NCBI RefSeq assembly: GCF_000299915.1
Contig: NZ_AMRI01000016.1
Location: 1-64,000, forward strand
Direction of reading: 5' to 3'
Source: Gallaecimonas xiamenensis 3-C-1
GTDB lineage: Bacteria; Pseudomonadota; Gammaproteobacteria; Enterobacterales; Gallaecimonadaceae
Length of the DNA stretch: 64,000 nucleotides
A model generated the notes under the pieces. It was not told the origin of the DNA. It worked only from the letters and a program-made list of their open reading frames with translations, and made no database searches. This document shows positions 23,832 through 32,710 of the stretch, piece by piece. The translations under genes and the position numbers were made by a program. Position 1 is the first letter of the stretch. Each line of letters opens with the position of its first letter.

Positions 23832-24655
23832 GCTTGCACTCCTTTTAAAATGGCCCGGGCGCCGGCGGCGTCCAGCTGCTGGCTGTTGTCGAGTTCCAAA
23901 AGGGCCGGCAGGAAACGGTCAAAGGCGTCGCTGCGCTGCACCTTGGGCAGGCCCTTTTTCAGGTAGTAACGCAGGGCGCTGGCAACGCTGCCTGTGCTCT
24001 CGCCGGTGCAGGCGTCCACCAGGCCGCCGGCCAGGCGCTGCTCGCCGCCAGAAAGGCTCCAGATAAAGGGGCGGTCGGCGGCGTTGTATTCGCCAATGCC
24101 CGCTTCTTGCTCGATAACCAGCGGGCCGTTAAGACCCAGGCGCCCTTCGCGGGTCATGATGAGGTAGCTGCAAAGGCCGGCGGCGATGGACATGCCGCCA
24201 AAGCAGCCCACGGGCCCGGTGATAATGCCGATAACCGGCTGGTGGGCGCGAAGGGCAACAATGGCCGATTGAATTTCGGCGATGGCGGCCAGGCCCAGGT
24301 TGGCCTCTTGCAGGCGCACGCCGCCGGTTTCCAGCACCAGCACGGCAGCGGTGGGGATGCCCTTTTGGTTGTCTTCCAGGGCCAGTTCCAGGGCGCCGGC
24401 GATTTTAGCGCCGGCGACTTCGCCAAGGCTGCCGCCCTGAAAGCCCCCTTCGATGGCCGCTACCACGGCGCTTTGGCCGTCGATGCGGCCTTTGGCGATC
24501 ACTACGCCGTCGTCAAACTGCGGCACTATGCCCTGGCGCTCAAGCCAGGGTGATGTGAGGCGGTCAAAGGGGCCGAGGAGTTCACGAAAGCTGCCGTCAT
24601 CGAGCAGCAATTTGGCCCGCTGGCGGGCGCTGGCGTCGGCAAAGTTATGCGACAT
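23828..24655 (-). CDS. mdcD: Malonate decarboxylase beta subunit
   Basis: A 275-residue crotonase-fold subunit related to acetyl-CoA carboxylase beta. Landmarks are FRELLGPFDRLTSPWLERQGIVPQFDDGVVIAKGRIDG, EGGFQGGSLGEVAGAKIAGALELA, LETGGVRLQEANLGLAAIAEI, and IGIITGPVGCFGGMSIAAGLCSY. It forms the decarboxylating core with MdcE. It overlaps mdcC by 11 bp. Confidence 0.95.
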   Translation of the reverse strand: MSHNFADASARQRAKLLLDDGSFRELLGPFDRLTSPWLERQGIVPQFDDGVVIAKGRIDGQSAVVAAIEGGFQGGSLGEVAGAKIAGALELALEDNQKGIPTAAVLVLETGGVRLQEANLGLAAIAEIQSAIVALRAHQPVIGIITGPVGCFGGMSIAAGLCSYLIMTREGRLGLNGPLVIEQEAGIGEYNAADRPFIWSLSGGEQRLAGGLVDACTGESTGSVASALRYYLKKGLPKVQRSDAFDRFLPALLELDNSQQLDAAGARAILKGVQA

Positions 24656-24956
24656 GGTTAGCCTCCTCTTTGGCCAGTTCCAGGGCTTGTTCGATGCGCA
24701 GGCGAATCACCCCCGGGGTGGCGGCAAAGTCGTGAATGTCCATGCGCATGGCCGGCAGCGGCTGGCTTTGGGTGATGGCGCTCACTATTTGCTGCCAGCG
24801 GCCGGGGTTGGCGCTGTTGCTGGTGATGTGAATGTGCGCCTTGGCATCGGTGGCCGGCTCAATCATCACTTCCAGGTCCCCTGAGGCAACGCAGCCCACC
24901 AGGGCCCGGCCCAGGGGCTGGTTGGTGGCGTCTTGGGTCAGTGCGAAGGTTTCCAT
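24645..24956 (-). CDS. mdcC: Malonate decarboxylase acyl carrier protein (delta subunit)
   Basis: A 103-residue carrier. The prosthetic group is attached at the serine of GCVASGDLEVMIEP (Ser25), the family's signature. The start at 24956 (METFAL) shares a base with the mdcB stop (TAATG). The carrier cycles between acetyl-S and malonyl-S forms during decarboxylation. Confidence 0.95.
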   Translation of the reverse strand: METFALTQDATNQPLGRALVGCVASGDLEVMIEPATDAKAHIHITSNSANPGRWQQIVSAITQSQPLPAMRMDIHDFAATPGVIRLRIEQALELAKEEANHVA

Positions 24957-25786
24957 TACCCCTCCTGTTCTGGGCAAAGCTTGTCGGTCAGCAAGGTGGC
25001 GGCCAGCAGATCGGCAGCGCCCCCGGCCGAGGCATTTAGGGCTAAAAGGGTGGCGTCCAGCCGCTTGAGGGCACGCCTGCCAGCGAGGGTGCCGGCGCCG
25101 CCGGCGTCCAGCACGGCCTGGGCGCCTTGCTGCATGGCATCAAGGCCCTTGAGCCCGGCGCGGTGCAGCACGCAGGTGTCGCTAAGGGCGGTCATGATGG
25201 CCAAAAGGCTGTTAAGGCGAGCGGTCTGTTCGCTGTCGCCACGCGCGCGGCTTTGGCGAAGGGCCGGCAGGCCCTGGTCACGAATTTGCGGGAAACCGGC
25301 CTGGGCCTGTGCCCGGGCGCCGCCAAGCTTATAGCGGGCCATGGCCTGCTCGCCGTGGCTTGGGGGCAGGGCCGGGGAGAACGGGTCTGCCAGTTGGGCA
25401 AGGGTCCCGGCGCTTGCCAGCAGCGCTTCTGCCTGGGGAGCGTCAGGCGCGGCCAGCAGCAACCCCAAGGCCCAGATGGCGCCCTTGTGGGTATTGATGC
25501 CGCCGGTGGCGGCAAGCATGGCGCTTTCGGCCTCACGGCCCAAAAGGCCAAGGGCGGCGCGAAAATCTCCGTTGCGGGGGCCGGTTAGCGCCGCCATTTT
25601 TTCAAACCAGGGCTCAAGGGCGGCGGCGGAGCGGCGCATCAGCGCCAAGTCCATATCGCCATGGGCGCCGCTTGAGCGCCTGTCCACCAGCGCCGGTTTG
25701 GGGGTGAGTTCGGCCTCGGCCAGCAAGGCCCAGCGGGCCAAGGCCGCTTTGTGCGCCGAAGGGGTGAGGGCGAGGGCTTTCATCAC
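24956..25786 (-). CDS. mdcB: Triphosphoribosyl-dephospho-CoA synthase
   Basis: A 276-residue CitG-family enzyme that builds the dephospho-CoA prosthetic group precursor from ATP and dephospho-CoA. Conserved features are AELTPKPALVDRRSSGAHGDMD near 24-45, GGINTHKGAIWALGLL near 94-109, and SDTCVLHRAGLKGLDAM near 202-218. It overlaps mdcA by 4 bp. Confidence 0.95.
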   Translation of the reverse strand: MMKALALTPSAHKAALARWALLAEAELTPKPALVDRRSSGAHGDMDLALMRRSAAALEPWFEKMAALTGPRNGDFRAALGLLGREAESAMLAATGGINTHKGAIWALGLLLAAPDAPQAEALLASAGTLAQLADPFSPALPPSHGEQAMARYKLGGARAQAQAGFPQIRDQGLPALRQSRARGDSEQTARLNSLLAIMTALSDTCVLHRAGLKGLDAMQQGAQAVLDAGGAGTLAGRRALKRLDATLLALNASAGGAADLLAATLLTDKLCPEQEG

Positions 25787-27438
25787 CAGCTCCGAAATTT
25801 GGCAGGGGGCTGATAGAGGCCGCCGGACCAGGCCTGCAGCTCGCTGATGCTCTTAGCGGCCAGCTTGTCGCGGGTGGCCTCCGAGCGTTTGATGCCCAAG
25901 TCTTCCGGGTAGGCCACCAGCCCTTCGGCGCGAAGGCGGGCGGTCTCGACCGGGTCGCGGGCAAGGCCAATGGCGGTAATGCCCGCCACCGCCGCCACCA
26001 TGGCCCGGCGCTCCTCGGGGGATTTGGCCAGATACAGGTAGGCAATGCCTTCTTCGGTGAGCACGTGGGTTACGTCGCTGGCGTAGATCATCACCGGCGC
26101 CAGGGGCATCTGGTAATCGCTGGCCATGGCGATGGCGTCCAGCTCGGCCACCAGGGTGGGTTTGTTGGCGTCCTGGAAGGTCTCCACCATCTGCACCACC
26201 AGCTTTTTGCCTTTGGTCAGGGGATTGGTGTCGGTGCGCATATCCAGCCACGCCGGGCTGGCGTGGCGGCGGCCGCCTGGGTCGTGGCCCATGTTGGGGG
26301 CGCCGCCAAAGCCTGCAACCCGGCCCCGGGTCACGGTGGAGGAGTTGCCGTCGCCGTCCACCTGCAAGGTGGCGCCGATAAACATGTCCACCGCGTATTG
26401 GCCAGCCAACTGGCAAAAGGCGCGGTTGGAGCGCAAGGAGCCGTCGCTGCCGGTAAAGAAGATGTCGGGGCGGGCGGCCACGTAGTCTTCCATGCCCAGC
26501 TCAGTGCCGAAGCAGTGCACGCTTTCCACCCAGCCGCTTTCGATGGCGGGAATGAGGGTTGGGTGGGGGTTTAGGGTCCAGTTGCGGCAAATTTTGCCTT
26601 TGAGGCCCAGCTCTTCGCCGTAGGTGGGCAGCAACAGCTCGATGGCGGCGGTGTTAAAGCCGATGCCGTGGTTCAACGATTGCACCTGATGGCGGGCGTA
26701 GATGCCTTTTAGGGCCATCATCGCCATCAGCACGTGCACGTCGGTAATAAGGCGCGGGTCGCGGGTAAAGAGCGGCTCGATATAAAAGGGCTTGTCGGCC
26801 AGCACGATAAAATCGACCCAGCTGGCGGGGATGTCCACCCTTGGCAGGTCGCTTACATCGTCAACGATTTCATTAACCTGGAAGATAACGATGCCGTCTT
26901 TAAAGGCGGCGGCTTCCACCAGCGCCGGGGTGTCTTCGGTAGAAGGCCCGGTGTAGATATTGCCGGCCCGGTCGGCCTTAAAGCCTGCCAGCAGCGCCAT
27001 CCTCGGGGTGAGGTCCACAAAGAGCCGGGCATAGAGCTCGATATAGGTGTGGATGGCGCCCACTTCCAAGAGGCCGTCTTCCATCAGCTGGCCGATGCGC
27101 AGGCTCTGGGGGCCGGAGAAGGAAAAGTCCAGTTTGCGGGCCACGCCGTTTTCAAACAAATCCAGGTGCTCGGGGCGGCCGACGCTTGGCATCACCATGT
27201 GCAGGTCGTGGATTTTGCTGTTGTCCACCTGGCCTAGGGAGCGGGAGAGAAAATCGGCCTGCTTCTGGTTGTTGCCTTCCAGCACCACCTTGTCGCCCGG
27301 TTCGAGCAGCAATTCCAGGGCCTCGACAATGCGGGCGGTGGGAATTTCCTTACCGGTGGCGAGCGATTCAAGCTGGCTTATGCGCCGGGCTTTGTCCTGG
27401 CGGCGGCTGCACCAGTTGCGTTGGGTATCGGCCTGCAT
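25783..27438 (-). CDS. mdcA: Malonate decarboxylase alpha subunit (acetyl-S-ACP:malonate ACP transferase)
   Basis: A 551-residue CoA-transferase-like subunit that swaps acetyl for malonyl on the MdcC thiol. Typical parts are VVLEGNNQKQADFLSRSL, GIGFNTAAIELLLPTYGEELGLKGKICRNW, and HCFGTELGMEDYVAARPDIFFTGSDGSLRSNR. The start follows GAGGAA six bases upstream. It is the first gene of a tightly packed operon mdcABCDEGH-madLM, in which seven decarboxylase genes overlap by 1-11 bp. The order matches Pseudomonas mdc loci, except that some of those place the regulator differently. Confidence 0.96.
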   Translation of the reverse strand: MQADTQRNWCSRRQDKARRISQLESLATGKEIPTARIVEALELLLEPGDKVVLEGNNQKQADFLSRSLGQVDNSKIHDLHMVMPSVGRPEHLDLFENGVARKLDFSFSGPQSLRIGQLMEDGLLEVGAIHTYIELYARLFVDLTPRMALLAGFKADRAGNIYTGPSTEDTPALVEAAAFKDGIVIFQVNEIVDDVSDLPRVDIPASWVDFIVLADKPFYIEPLFTRDPRLITDVHVLMAMMALKGIYARHQVQSLNHGIGFNTAAIELLLPTYGEELGLKGKICRNWTLNPHPTLIPAIESGWVESVHCFGTELGMEDYVAARPDIFFTGSDGSLRSNRAFCQLAGQYAVDMFIGATLQVDGDGNSSTVTRGRVAGFGGAPNMGHDPGGRRHASPAWLDMRTDTNPLTKGKKLVVQMVETFQDANKPTLVAELDAIAMASDYQMPLAPVMIYASDVTHVLTEEGIAYLYLAKSPEERRAMVAAVAGITAIGLARDPVETARLRAEGLVAYPEDLGIKRSEATRDKLAAKSISELQAWSGGLYQPPAKFRSW

Positions 27439-27511
27439 GGCGGTTCCTCGTCATAGCGTTTACGTCAACGTTATGGTGAGGTTGCAGACCTATCAATGAA
27501 CCTTTGCGTGC

Positions 27512-27536
27512 AATCATTACCCTGAGGGTAACGATT
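27512..27536. promoter_or_regulatory. 25-bp palindromic operator upstream of mdcA
   Basis: AATC-A-TTACCCT-G-AGGGTAA-C-GATT is symmetric at every position except the two spacer bases and the centre. It lies about 75 bp before mdcA and touches the last codon of the AraC gene. The dyad is what a LysR dimer (the MdcR-like protein at 19271-20185) would bind; which regulator uses it is inferred. Confidence 0.65.
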
Positions 27537-28401
27537 AACCGGGCTGGCGGCGCAGGGCCGAAGGAGCCAGGCCTGTGGCGGCCTTGAAACGGTTGGAAAA
27601 GTGGCTGGCGGAGCTGAAGCCGCAAGCCAGGGCGATGTCGACCAGGGGCTGCTCGCTGTGGCGCAGCAGTTGCTGGGCCCGGGCCAGTCGCCTTGCCATC
27701 AGGTACTGGTGGGGGGCCTGGCCTGTGCTCTGCTTGAACATGCGGGCAAAGTGATACTCGCTAAGGCCCGCTTCCCCGGCCAGATCTTGCAGTTTTATGG
27801 GCTGGTCCAGGTGCTGCTCCATATAGGCTTTGACCCGGCTCAGCACCACGGGGGCCAGGCCGCCCTTGACCCTTGGCAACTGCCATTGCAGCTGGCTGTA
27901 ACGGCGCAGCAGGTGGGTCAGCAGCAGGGTGCTGGCACTGGACAGGGCCAGACGGTTGGCTGGGTCCTGCCATTGCTGAGCCAGCAGGAACTGGCGGTAG
28001 AGCAGGGTGATCTGGGGATCGTCGCCGAAGATCTGCGGCGCCAGATCGATGCGTGCCGGGCTCTTGTCCCAGGTGCGCTCGGCCAGGGCCAGCAGGTGCT
28101 GATGGGTGCAGTAGAGGTGCACAAAGCTCAACTCTCCCCTGACATCCCAGGTCGACTCGCTGTCCTTGGGCATCAGGCAGAAACGGTCCGGGCCGCCACC
28201 GTTCCGCCAGCCCTCCCGGCCTTTGTAATAACACTCCAGACCGTCCGCCACATAGAGGCTGAGGGTGTGGTGGTCCGGCTGCTGGGTGATCAGATTGTGG
28301 CGGTTGGACCAGGCGGCCAGCTGCACCCCTGAGTCCAGCACCAGGCTGTCGTGCAGGGTGGCACGCTGCTGTTGAAGAAGGTCGAACGCCTGGTATCCCA
28401 T
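27535..28401 (-). CDS. AraC family transcriptional regulator
   Basis: A 288-residue regulator with an N-terminal cupin-like sensing half and a C-terminal double HTH: IKLQDLAGEAGLSEYHFARMFKQSTGQAPHQYLMARRLARAQQLL, then LVDIALACGFSSASHFSNRFKAATGLAPSALR. The start is set at 28401 (MGYQAFDLL), since the upstream part of the frame looks non-coding. It is upstream of mdcA on the same strand and divergent from a DMT exporter. It could control either, and the exporter is the simpler guess. Confidence 0.88.
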   Translation of the reverse strand: MGYQAFDLLQQQRATLHDSLVLDSGVQLAAWSNRHNLITQQPDHHTLSLYVADGLECYYKGREGWRNGGGPDRFCLMPKDSESTWDVRGELSFVHLYCTHQHLLALAERTWDKSPARIDLAPQIFGDDPQITLLYRQFLLAQQWQDPANRLALSSASTLLLTHLLRRYSQLQWQLPRVKGGLAPVVLSRVKAYMEQHLDQPIKLQDLAGEAGLSEYHFARMFKQSTGQAPHQYLMARRLARAQQLLRHSEQPLVDIALACGFSSASHFSNRFKAATGLAPSALRRQPG

Positions 28402-28571
28402 GGTGGCCGCAATAAAAAACGAAGGTCTGGCCAGTCTACTGGTGCCCTGGCCCCGGGGCCAGGGAGGCGCCCAACAAATGCGCAAGAATCTGCAAGTGGC
28501 CGCAAGGCTCTGGCAGCGGGCCCAGCCACCTTGGGGCAAGCTTATGCTCCCTTTGGTGTTGGAGTGGCCCC

Positions 28572-29480
28572 ATGAATACCCTGCTGTATCTTGCCGTTGT
28601 TCTTATCTGGGGGACCACCTGGCTCGCCATAGGCCTGCAACAGGGGCCTGTGGCGCCGACGGTGTCCATCTTTTACCGCTTTGCGTTGGCCGCCGGCCTG
28701 ATGATGCTTGGGCTGGCCTTGAGCGGCCGTCTCAAGGCCCTGGCCGCCCGGGACCATCTGTGGTGCCTGGCCCAGGGTTTTTGCGTGTTCGGTTTTAATT
28801 TCTACTGCTTCTACCATGCCGCCGCCTATCTGAGCACCGGTATGGAAGCGGTGCTCTTCTCCATGGCCGTGCTGTACAACGCCGCCAACGGTGTCCTCTT
28901 CTTTCGCCAGCCCCTGGAGGGCCGGTTGCTGGCGGCGGCCCTGTTGGGCATGGCGGGGATCTGCAGCCTGTTTTGGCCAGAACTGCGGGCGGCCCAATGG
29001 AGCCCCGAACTGCTTAAAGGCATAGGCCTTTGCCTGTTGGGGACTTACGGTTTTTCCCTGGGCAACCTGATCAGCGCCCGCCACCAGCGCCTGGGCCTGG
29101 ATCTGTTGTCCACCAACGGCTACGCCATGAGCTACGGAGCGCTGCTGATGGGAGCTTTGGCCCTGGCCCAGGGCCTGCCATTCAACCTGGACCCGCGTCC
29201 AGCCTATCTGGGAGCCCTGTTGTATCTGGCGGTGGTTGGTTCTGTGCTGGGTTTTTGGGCCTACTTTCGGCTGGTAGGGCGGGTGGGGGCCAGCCGGGCA
29301 GCCTACAGCACCCTGCTGTTCCCGTTGGTGGCGCTGGCGCTGTCCACCTTCTTTGAAGGTTACCAATGGCACCCCAAGGGTGTGCTGGGGTTGGCATTGA
29401 TCCTGGCCGGCAACCTGGTGATGTTCCCGGCCGTCCTGGCCAGGCTAAAACCCTGGCTGGGTCTGGGAGCCAGGGCCTGA
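28572..29480 (+). CDS. EamA/DMT family permease
   Basis: A 302-residue protein with ten hydrophobic helices in two EamA repeats; the first opens LLYLAVVLIWGTTWLAIGLQQGPV, the second LLKGIGLCLLGTYGFSLGNLISARHQ. Such permeases export amino acids, metabolites or drugs. The start follows TTGGAGTGG. It is divergent from the AraC gene, which probably governs it. Confidence 0.88.
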   Translation: MNTLLYLAVVLIWGTTWLAIGLQQGPVAPTVSIFYRFALAAGLMMLGLALSGRLKALAARDHLWCLAQGFCVFGFNFYCFYHAAAYLSTGMEAVLFSMAVLYNAANGVLFFRQPLEGRLLAAALLGMAGICSLFWPELRAAQWSPELLKGIGLCLLGTYGFSLGNLISARHQRLGLDLLSTNGYAMSYGALLMGALALAQGLPFNLDPRPAYLGALLYLAVVGSVLGFWAYFRLVGRVGASRAAYSTLLFPLVALALSTFFEGYQWHPKGVLGLALILAGNLVMFPAVLARLKPWLGLGARA

Positions 29481-29536
29481 ACAAGGTCGGTGGCCCTGCT
29501 GACGGGACAGGGGCATTTGCACCTTTAACTTATTAA

Positions 29537-29555
29537 GATGATAATCATGCGCATT
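29537..29555. promoter_or_regulatory. Fur box upstream of TonB-dependent receptor
   Basis: GATGATAATCATGCGCATT matches the 19-bp Fur consensus well in its left two thirds (GATAAT-type hexamers). It lies 12-30 bases before the receptor start, as expected for iron-repressed genes. Confidence 0.7.
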
Positions 29556-29566
29556 CACCTTTAGGC

Positions 29567-31780
29567 GTGCGAGTTGTTCCCGTGAAAAAGCAAACCCCAG
29601 CAACATCCCTGAAACTGCTGCCCCTGGCCCTGGCCGTGCAATTGGGCCTGGCCGGTGCGGCCCTGGCAGCCGACAAGGCCAAGGATGGCGACCAAGACGT
29701 GGAGAAGATCACCGTTACCGCCAGTGCTGATGCGTCCGCCGACGGCCTTATTGGCGCCTATGCCGGTGGCCAGGTGGCCCGTGGCCAAAAGGCGGGGATA
29801 CTGGGCACCACCGACTACATGGACAGCCCCTTTAGCGGCACCGCCTATACCAACCAATTTATGAAGGACATCCAGGCCCAGGGCATTGGCGATGTCATTC
29901 AGCATGACCCCGGTGTACGGGTCGCCCGTGGCTTTGGCAACTTCCAGGAAAGCTACTTTATCCGTGGCTTCCTGCTCTTTTCCGACGAAATGGCCTACAA
30001 CGGCCTGTACGGTGTGCTGCCGCGCCAGTTTGTGTCGTCCGAGCTTATCGAACGGGTGGAAGTGCTGCGCGGTGCCAGCGCCTTTTTGAACGGCATGGCC
30101 CCTGGCGGTAACGGTATCGGTGGCTCGGTCAACCTGCTGCCCAAACGCGCCAGCAACGACGAGAAAACCGACGTCACCCTGGGTCTGAACCAGGAAGGCC
30201 AGGCCTATGCCGCCGCCGACCTCAGCCGCCGCTTCGGCGACGAAGGCCAGCATGGCCTGCGTCTCAACCTGGCCCACAGGGACGGGGAAACCGGGGTGGA
30301 TAACGAAGAAGTGCAAAGCGACGTGCTGTCCCTGGGCTACGACTGGCGCGGTGACCGTGCCAGGGTCTCTGCCGACGCCACCTATCAGGAGCGTCGCCTA
30401 GATGCTGGCCGCCCTGCCGTGACCCTGGGAACGGGCATCACCGGCGTACCGGCGGTACCCGGCACCGATCACAACTATGCCCAGGACTGGACCTATTCCG
30501 ACGAGAAAGACTGGTTTGGCACCCTGCGCGGCGAGTATGACCTCAGCGCCACCACCACCGCCTGGGCGGCGGTGGGCGCCCGTTACTCGGAAGAAGACAA
30601 CTCCCTGGCCAACATTACCGTCAACGATCTGCAAAGCGGCGAGGGCACCAGCTACCGGGCCGACAACGTCCGTGAAGACACCGTAGTCAGTGCCGAGCTT
30701 GGCCTGCGCGGCCAGTTGCAGACCGGTTCGGTCAAGCACCACTGGGTACTGTCGGCGTCCCATTACGGCCTGGACTCGGACAACGCCTACGCCTGGAGCG
30801 CCTATAACGGCCTGAGTGCCAACCTTTACCGCCCGGTGCAACTGGCCGCACCGGTACGGGACGGCTTTGCCGGCGGCAATATGGACAACCCTGGCCTGAC
30901 CCAGAAGGTGCGCCTGGACAGCCTGGCCATCGCCGACAGCCTGGCCCTGTGGGACGACCAACTGCTGCTGACCCTGGGCGGCCGCTTCCAGCAGATGAAA
31001 ATTGATAACTTCGGCTACGACGGTACCCCGTCGCCGTCTTACGACAAGTCCCGTTTGTCGCCCTCTGTAGGCCTGGTCTACAAAGCCAGCGACGCCGTCT
31101 CCTTCTACGCCAACTACATCGAGTCCCTGGCCCAGGGGGAAACCGCCGGCTTTGGGGTAACGGCCAACGTCGGCGAGCAGTTGTCCCCTTACGTGTCCAA
31201 GCAAAAGGAAGTAGGCGTCAAGTATGACGGCGGCGACCTGGGCGCAACCCTGGCTCTCTTTACTACCGACAAACCCTCCGCTTTTGTGGACGCAGAGGGC
31301 CGTTTCGGTGAGTACGGCGAAGACCGCCATCAAGGGGTGGAGCTGAGCTGGTTTGGTGAGCTGACCGGCGATGTCAAACTGCTGGGTGGCCTGACCTACC
31401 TGGACGCCGAGCAGCGTGACACCAAAGACGGTGCTACCGACGGCAACAGGGTGATAGGTACCGCCAAGTGGCAGGGTAACCTGGGCCTGCAATGGGACCT
31501 GCCCTGGGTATACGGCCTGAGCCTGGACGCCCAGATGATTGCCACCGGTGACCGTTACGCCGACGCCAACAACAGCCTCAAGGTCGCCGGCTGGACCCGC
31601 TTTGACCTGGGGGCCAAATACGGCACCACCATTCTCAACCACGACGTGACCTTTTATGCCCGGGTGGAGAACCTGACCGACAAGGCCTATTGGGCGTCGG
31701 TGGGGGGCTACTCCGGTTACGGTTACCTGGTGCAGGGTGGCCCAAGGGTAGTGAGCCTCAGCGCCAGCCTGGCCTTTTAA
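29567..31780 (+). CDS. TonB-dependent siderophore receptor
   Basis: A 737-residue outer-membrane receptor. Signal peptide: SLKLLPLALAVQLGLAGAALA-A. A TonB-box-like EKITVTAS follows near residue 45. The plug contains IGDVIQHDPGVRVARGFGNFQESYFIRGF and ERVEVLRGASAFLNGMAPGGNGIGGSVNL. The barrel ends in ...SLSASLAF with the terminal Phe needed for assembly. It resembles the siderophore branch (FpvA/FhuE-like). The start could be GTG at 29567 or GTG at 29582, and neither has a strong ribosome site. The Fur box implies iron repression. No siderophore synthesis genes are nearby, so it may take up foreign siderophores. Confidence 0.9.
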   Translation: MRVVPVKKQTPATSLKLLPLALAVQLGLAGAALAADKAKDGDQDVEKITVTASADASADGLIGAYAGGQVARGQKAGILGTTDYMDSPFSGTAYTNQFMKDIQAQGIGDVIQHDPGVRVARGFGNFQESYFIRGFLLFSDEMAYNGLYGVLPRQFVSSELIERVEVLRGASAFLNGMAPGGNGIGGSVNLLPKRASNDEKTDVTLGLNQEGQAYAAADLSRRFGDEGQHGLRLNLAHRDGETGVDNEEVQSDVLSLGYDWRGDRARVSADATYQERRLDAGRPAVTLGTGITGVPAVPGTDHNYAQDWTYSDEKDWFGTLRGEYDLSATTTAWAAVGARYSEEDNSLANITVNDLQSGEGTSYRADNVREDTVVSAELGLRGQLQTGSVKHHWVLSASHYGLDSDNAYAWSAYNGLSANLYRPVQLAAPVRDGFAGGNMDNPGLTQKVRLDSLAIADSLALWDDQLLLTLGGRFQQMKIDNFGYDGTPSPSYDKSRLSPSVGLVYKASDAVSFYANYIESLAQGETAGFGVTANVGEQLSPYVSKQKEVGVKYDGGDLGATLALFTTDKPSAFVDAEGRFGEYGEDRHQGVELSWFGELTGDVKLLGGLTYLDAEQRDTKDGATDGNRVIGTAKWQGNLGLQWDLPWVYGLSLDAQMIATGDRYADANNSLKVAGWTRFDLGAKYGTTILNHDVTFYARVENLTDKAYWASVGGYSGYGYLVQGGPRVVSLSASLAF

Positions 31781-31792
31781 AGGCTATTGCGA

Positions 31793-31818
31793 AAAGCCGC
31801 ACTCAGTGCGGCTTTTTT
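31793..31818 (+). terminator. Terminator after the TonB receptor gene
   Basis: AAGCCGCAC-TCA-GTGCGGCTTTTTT lies shortly after the receptor stop. Confidence 0.9.
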
Positions 31819-31904
31819 CTTGGTGATGAAGGCGTTAGGCTGCAAGCCATACTGCATTGTGCCGGTCTTAGGCCAATGTCACTTATTCCCTGTCTGGAGA
31901 TCTC

Positions 31905-32675
31905 ATGGTTTTTCGCCGCTCCGCCCTGGCCCTTGCCGGCCTGCTGACTGTCCTGCCGGCCCTGGCCGCCGACACCCTGCCAGCCCCTATCGCCGCTGTC
32001 GAGGCCAGGGGCCTGACCATAGTGGGCAGCTTCGAGGCCCCCGCTGGCCTTAAAGGTTATGCCGGCCAGATCCAGGGCCAGCCGGTGGCCCTTTACCTGA
32101 CCGCCGACGGCCAGCATGTGCTGGTGGGAACCTTGCTGGACGCCAAGGGCCAGGATCTCACCTCGGCGCCCCTGGACAAGCTGGTAAACGGCCCTCGCAA
32201 TCAAGCGGCTTGGCAGACCCTGGGCGAAAGTGCCTGGGTGGTGGACGGCAACCCCAAGGCGCCGAGGATCATTTATGTCTTTACCGATCCCGAATGCCCC
32301 TATTGCCACCGCTTCTGGCAGCAGGCCAGGCCCTGGGTTGAGGCGGGCAAGGTGCAGCTGCGCCATGTGATGGTGGGCATTATCCGCGAAGAAAGCCCGG
32401 ATGAATCGGCCGCCGTACTGGCTGCCGCCGATCCTGCCAAGGCCCTGGACGCCCACCAGCATGGCTATCGCCAGCCCGGTTACGCCATGGATACCTCGGG
32501 CATCACTGAAGCGGCCCGCCAGCAGGTGGAAGCCAACAACGACATGATGACCGAGCTGGGTATCCACGCCACCCCGGCCATTTACTACCAGGAAGCCGAC
32601 GGCACAGTGCGCACCGTTATGGGCCTGCCCCAAGGGGACAAGGTCGAAGAAGTGATGGGCAGCCCCAAGCCCTGA
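31905..32675 (+). CDS. dsbG: Thiol:disulfide interchange protein DsbG
   Basis: A 256-residue periplasmic isomerase/reductase of the DsbC/DsbG family. A signal peptide covers residues 1-21 (ALA-AD). The N-terminal dimerisation domain is followed by a thioredoxin fold with active site CPYC (Cys131, Cys134). The cis-proline loop is HATPAIYY, with Thr before Pro, as in DsbG. The start follows GGAGA. It repairs or reduces oxidised cysteines in exported proteins; it needs DsbD, not seen in this window. Confidence 0.92.
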   Translation: MVFRRSALALAGLLTVLPALAADTLPAPIAAVEARGLTIVGSFEAPAGLKGYAGQIQGQPVALYLTADGQHVLVGTLLDAKGQDLTSAPLDKLVNGPRNQAAWQTLGESAWVVDGNPKAPRIIYVFTDPECPYCHRFWQQARPWVEAGKVQLRHVMVGIIREESPDESAAVLAAADPAKALDAHQHGYRQPGYAMDTSGITEAARQQVEANNDMMTELGIHATPAIYYQEADGTVRTVMGLPQGDKVEEVMGSPKP

Positions 32676-32703
32676 AAAAAGCCCGGCTTGGCCGGGCTTT
32701 TTA
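32675..32703. terminator. Bidirectional terminator after dsbG
   Basis: AAAAGCCCGGC-TTG-GCCGGGCTTTTT lies between dsbG (+) and the convergent PLP enzyme gene (-). Confidence 0.93.
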
Positions 32704-32710
32704 AGGCCTG

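Noticed and set aside
30398-31642. 414-aa open frame on the minus strand
   Set aside because: A shadow of the TonB-dependent receptor gene.
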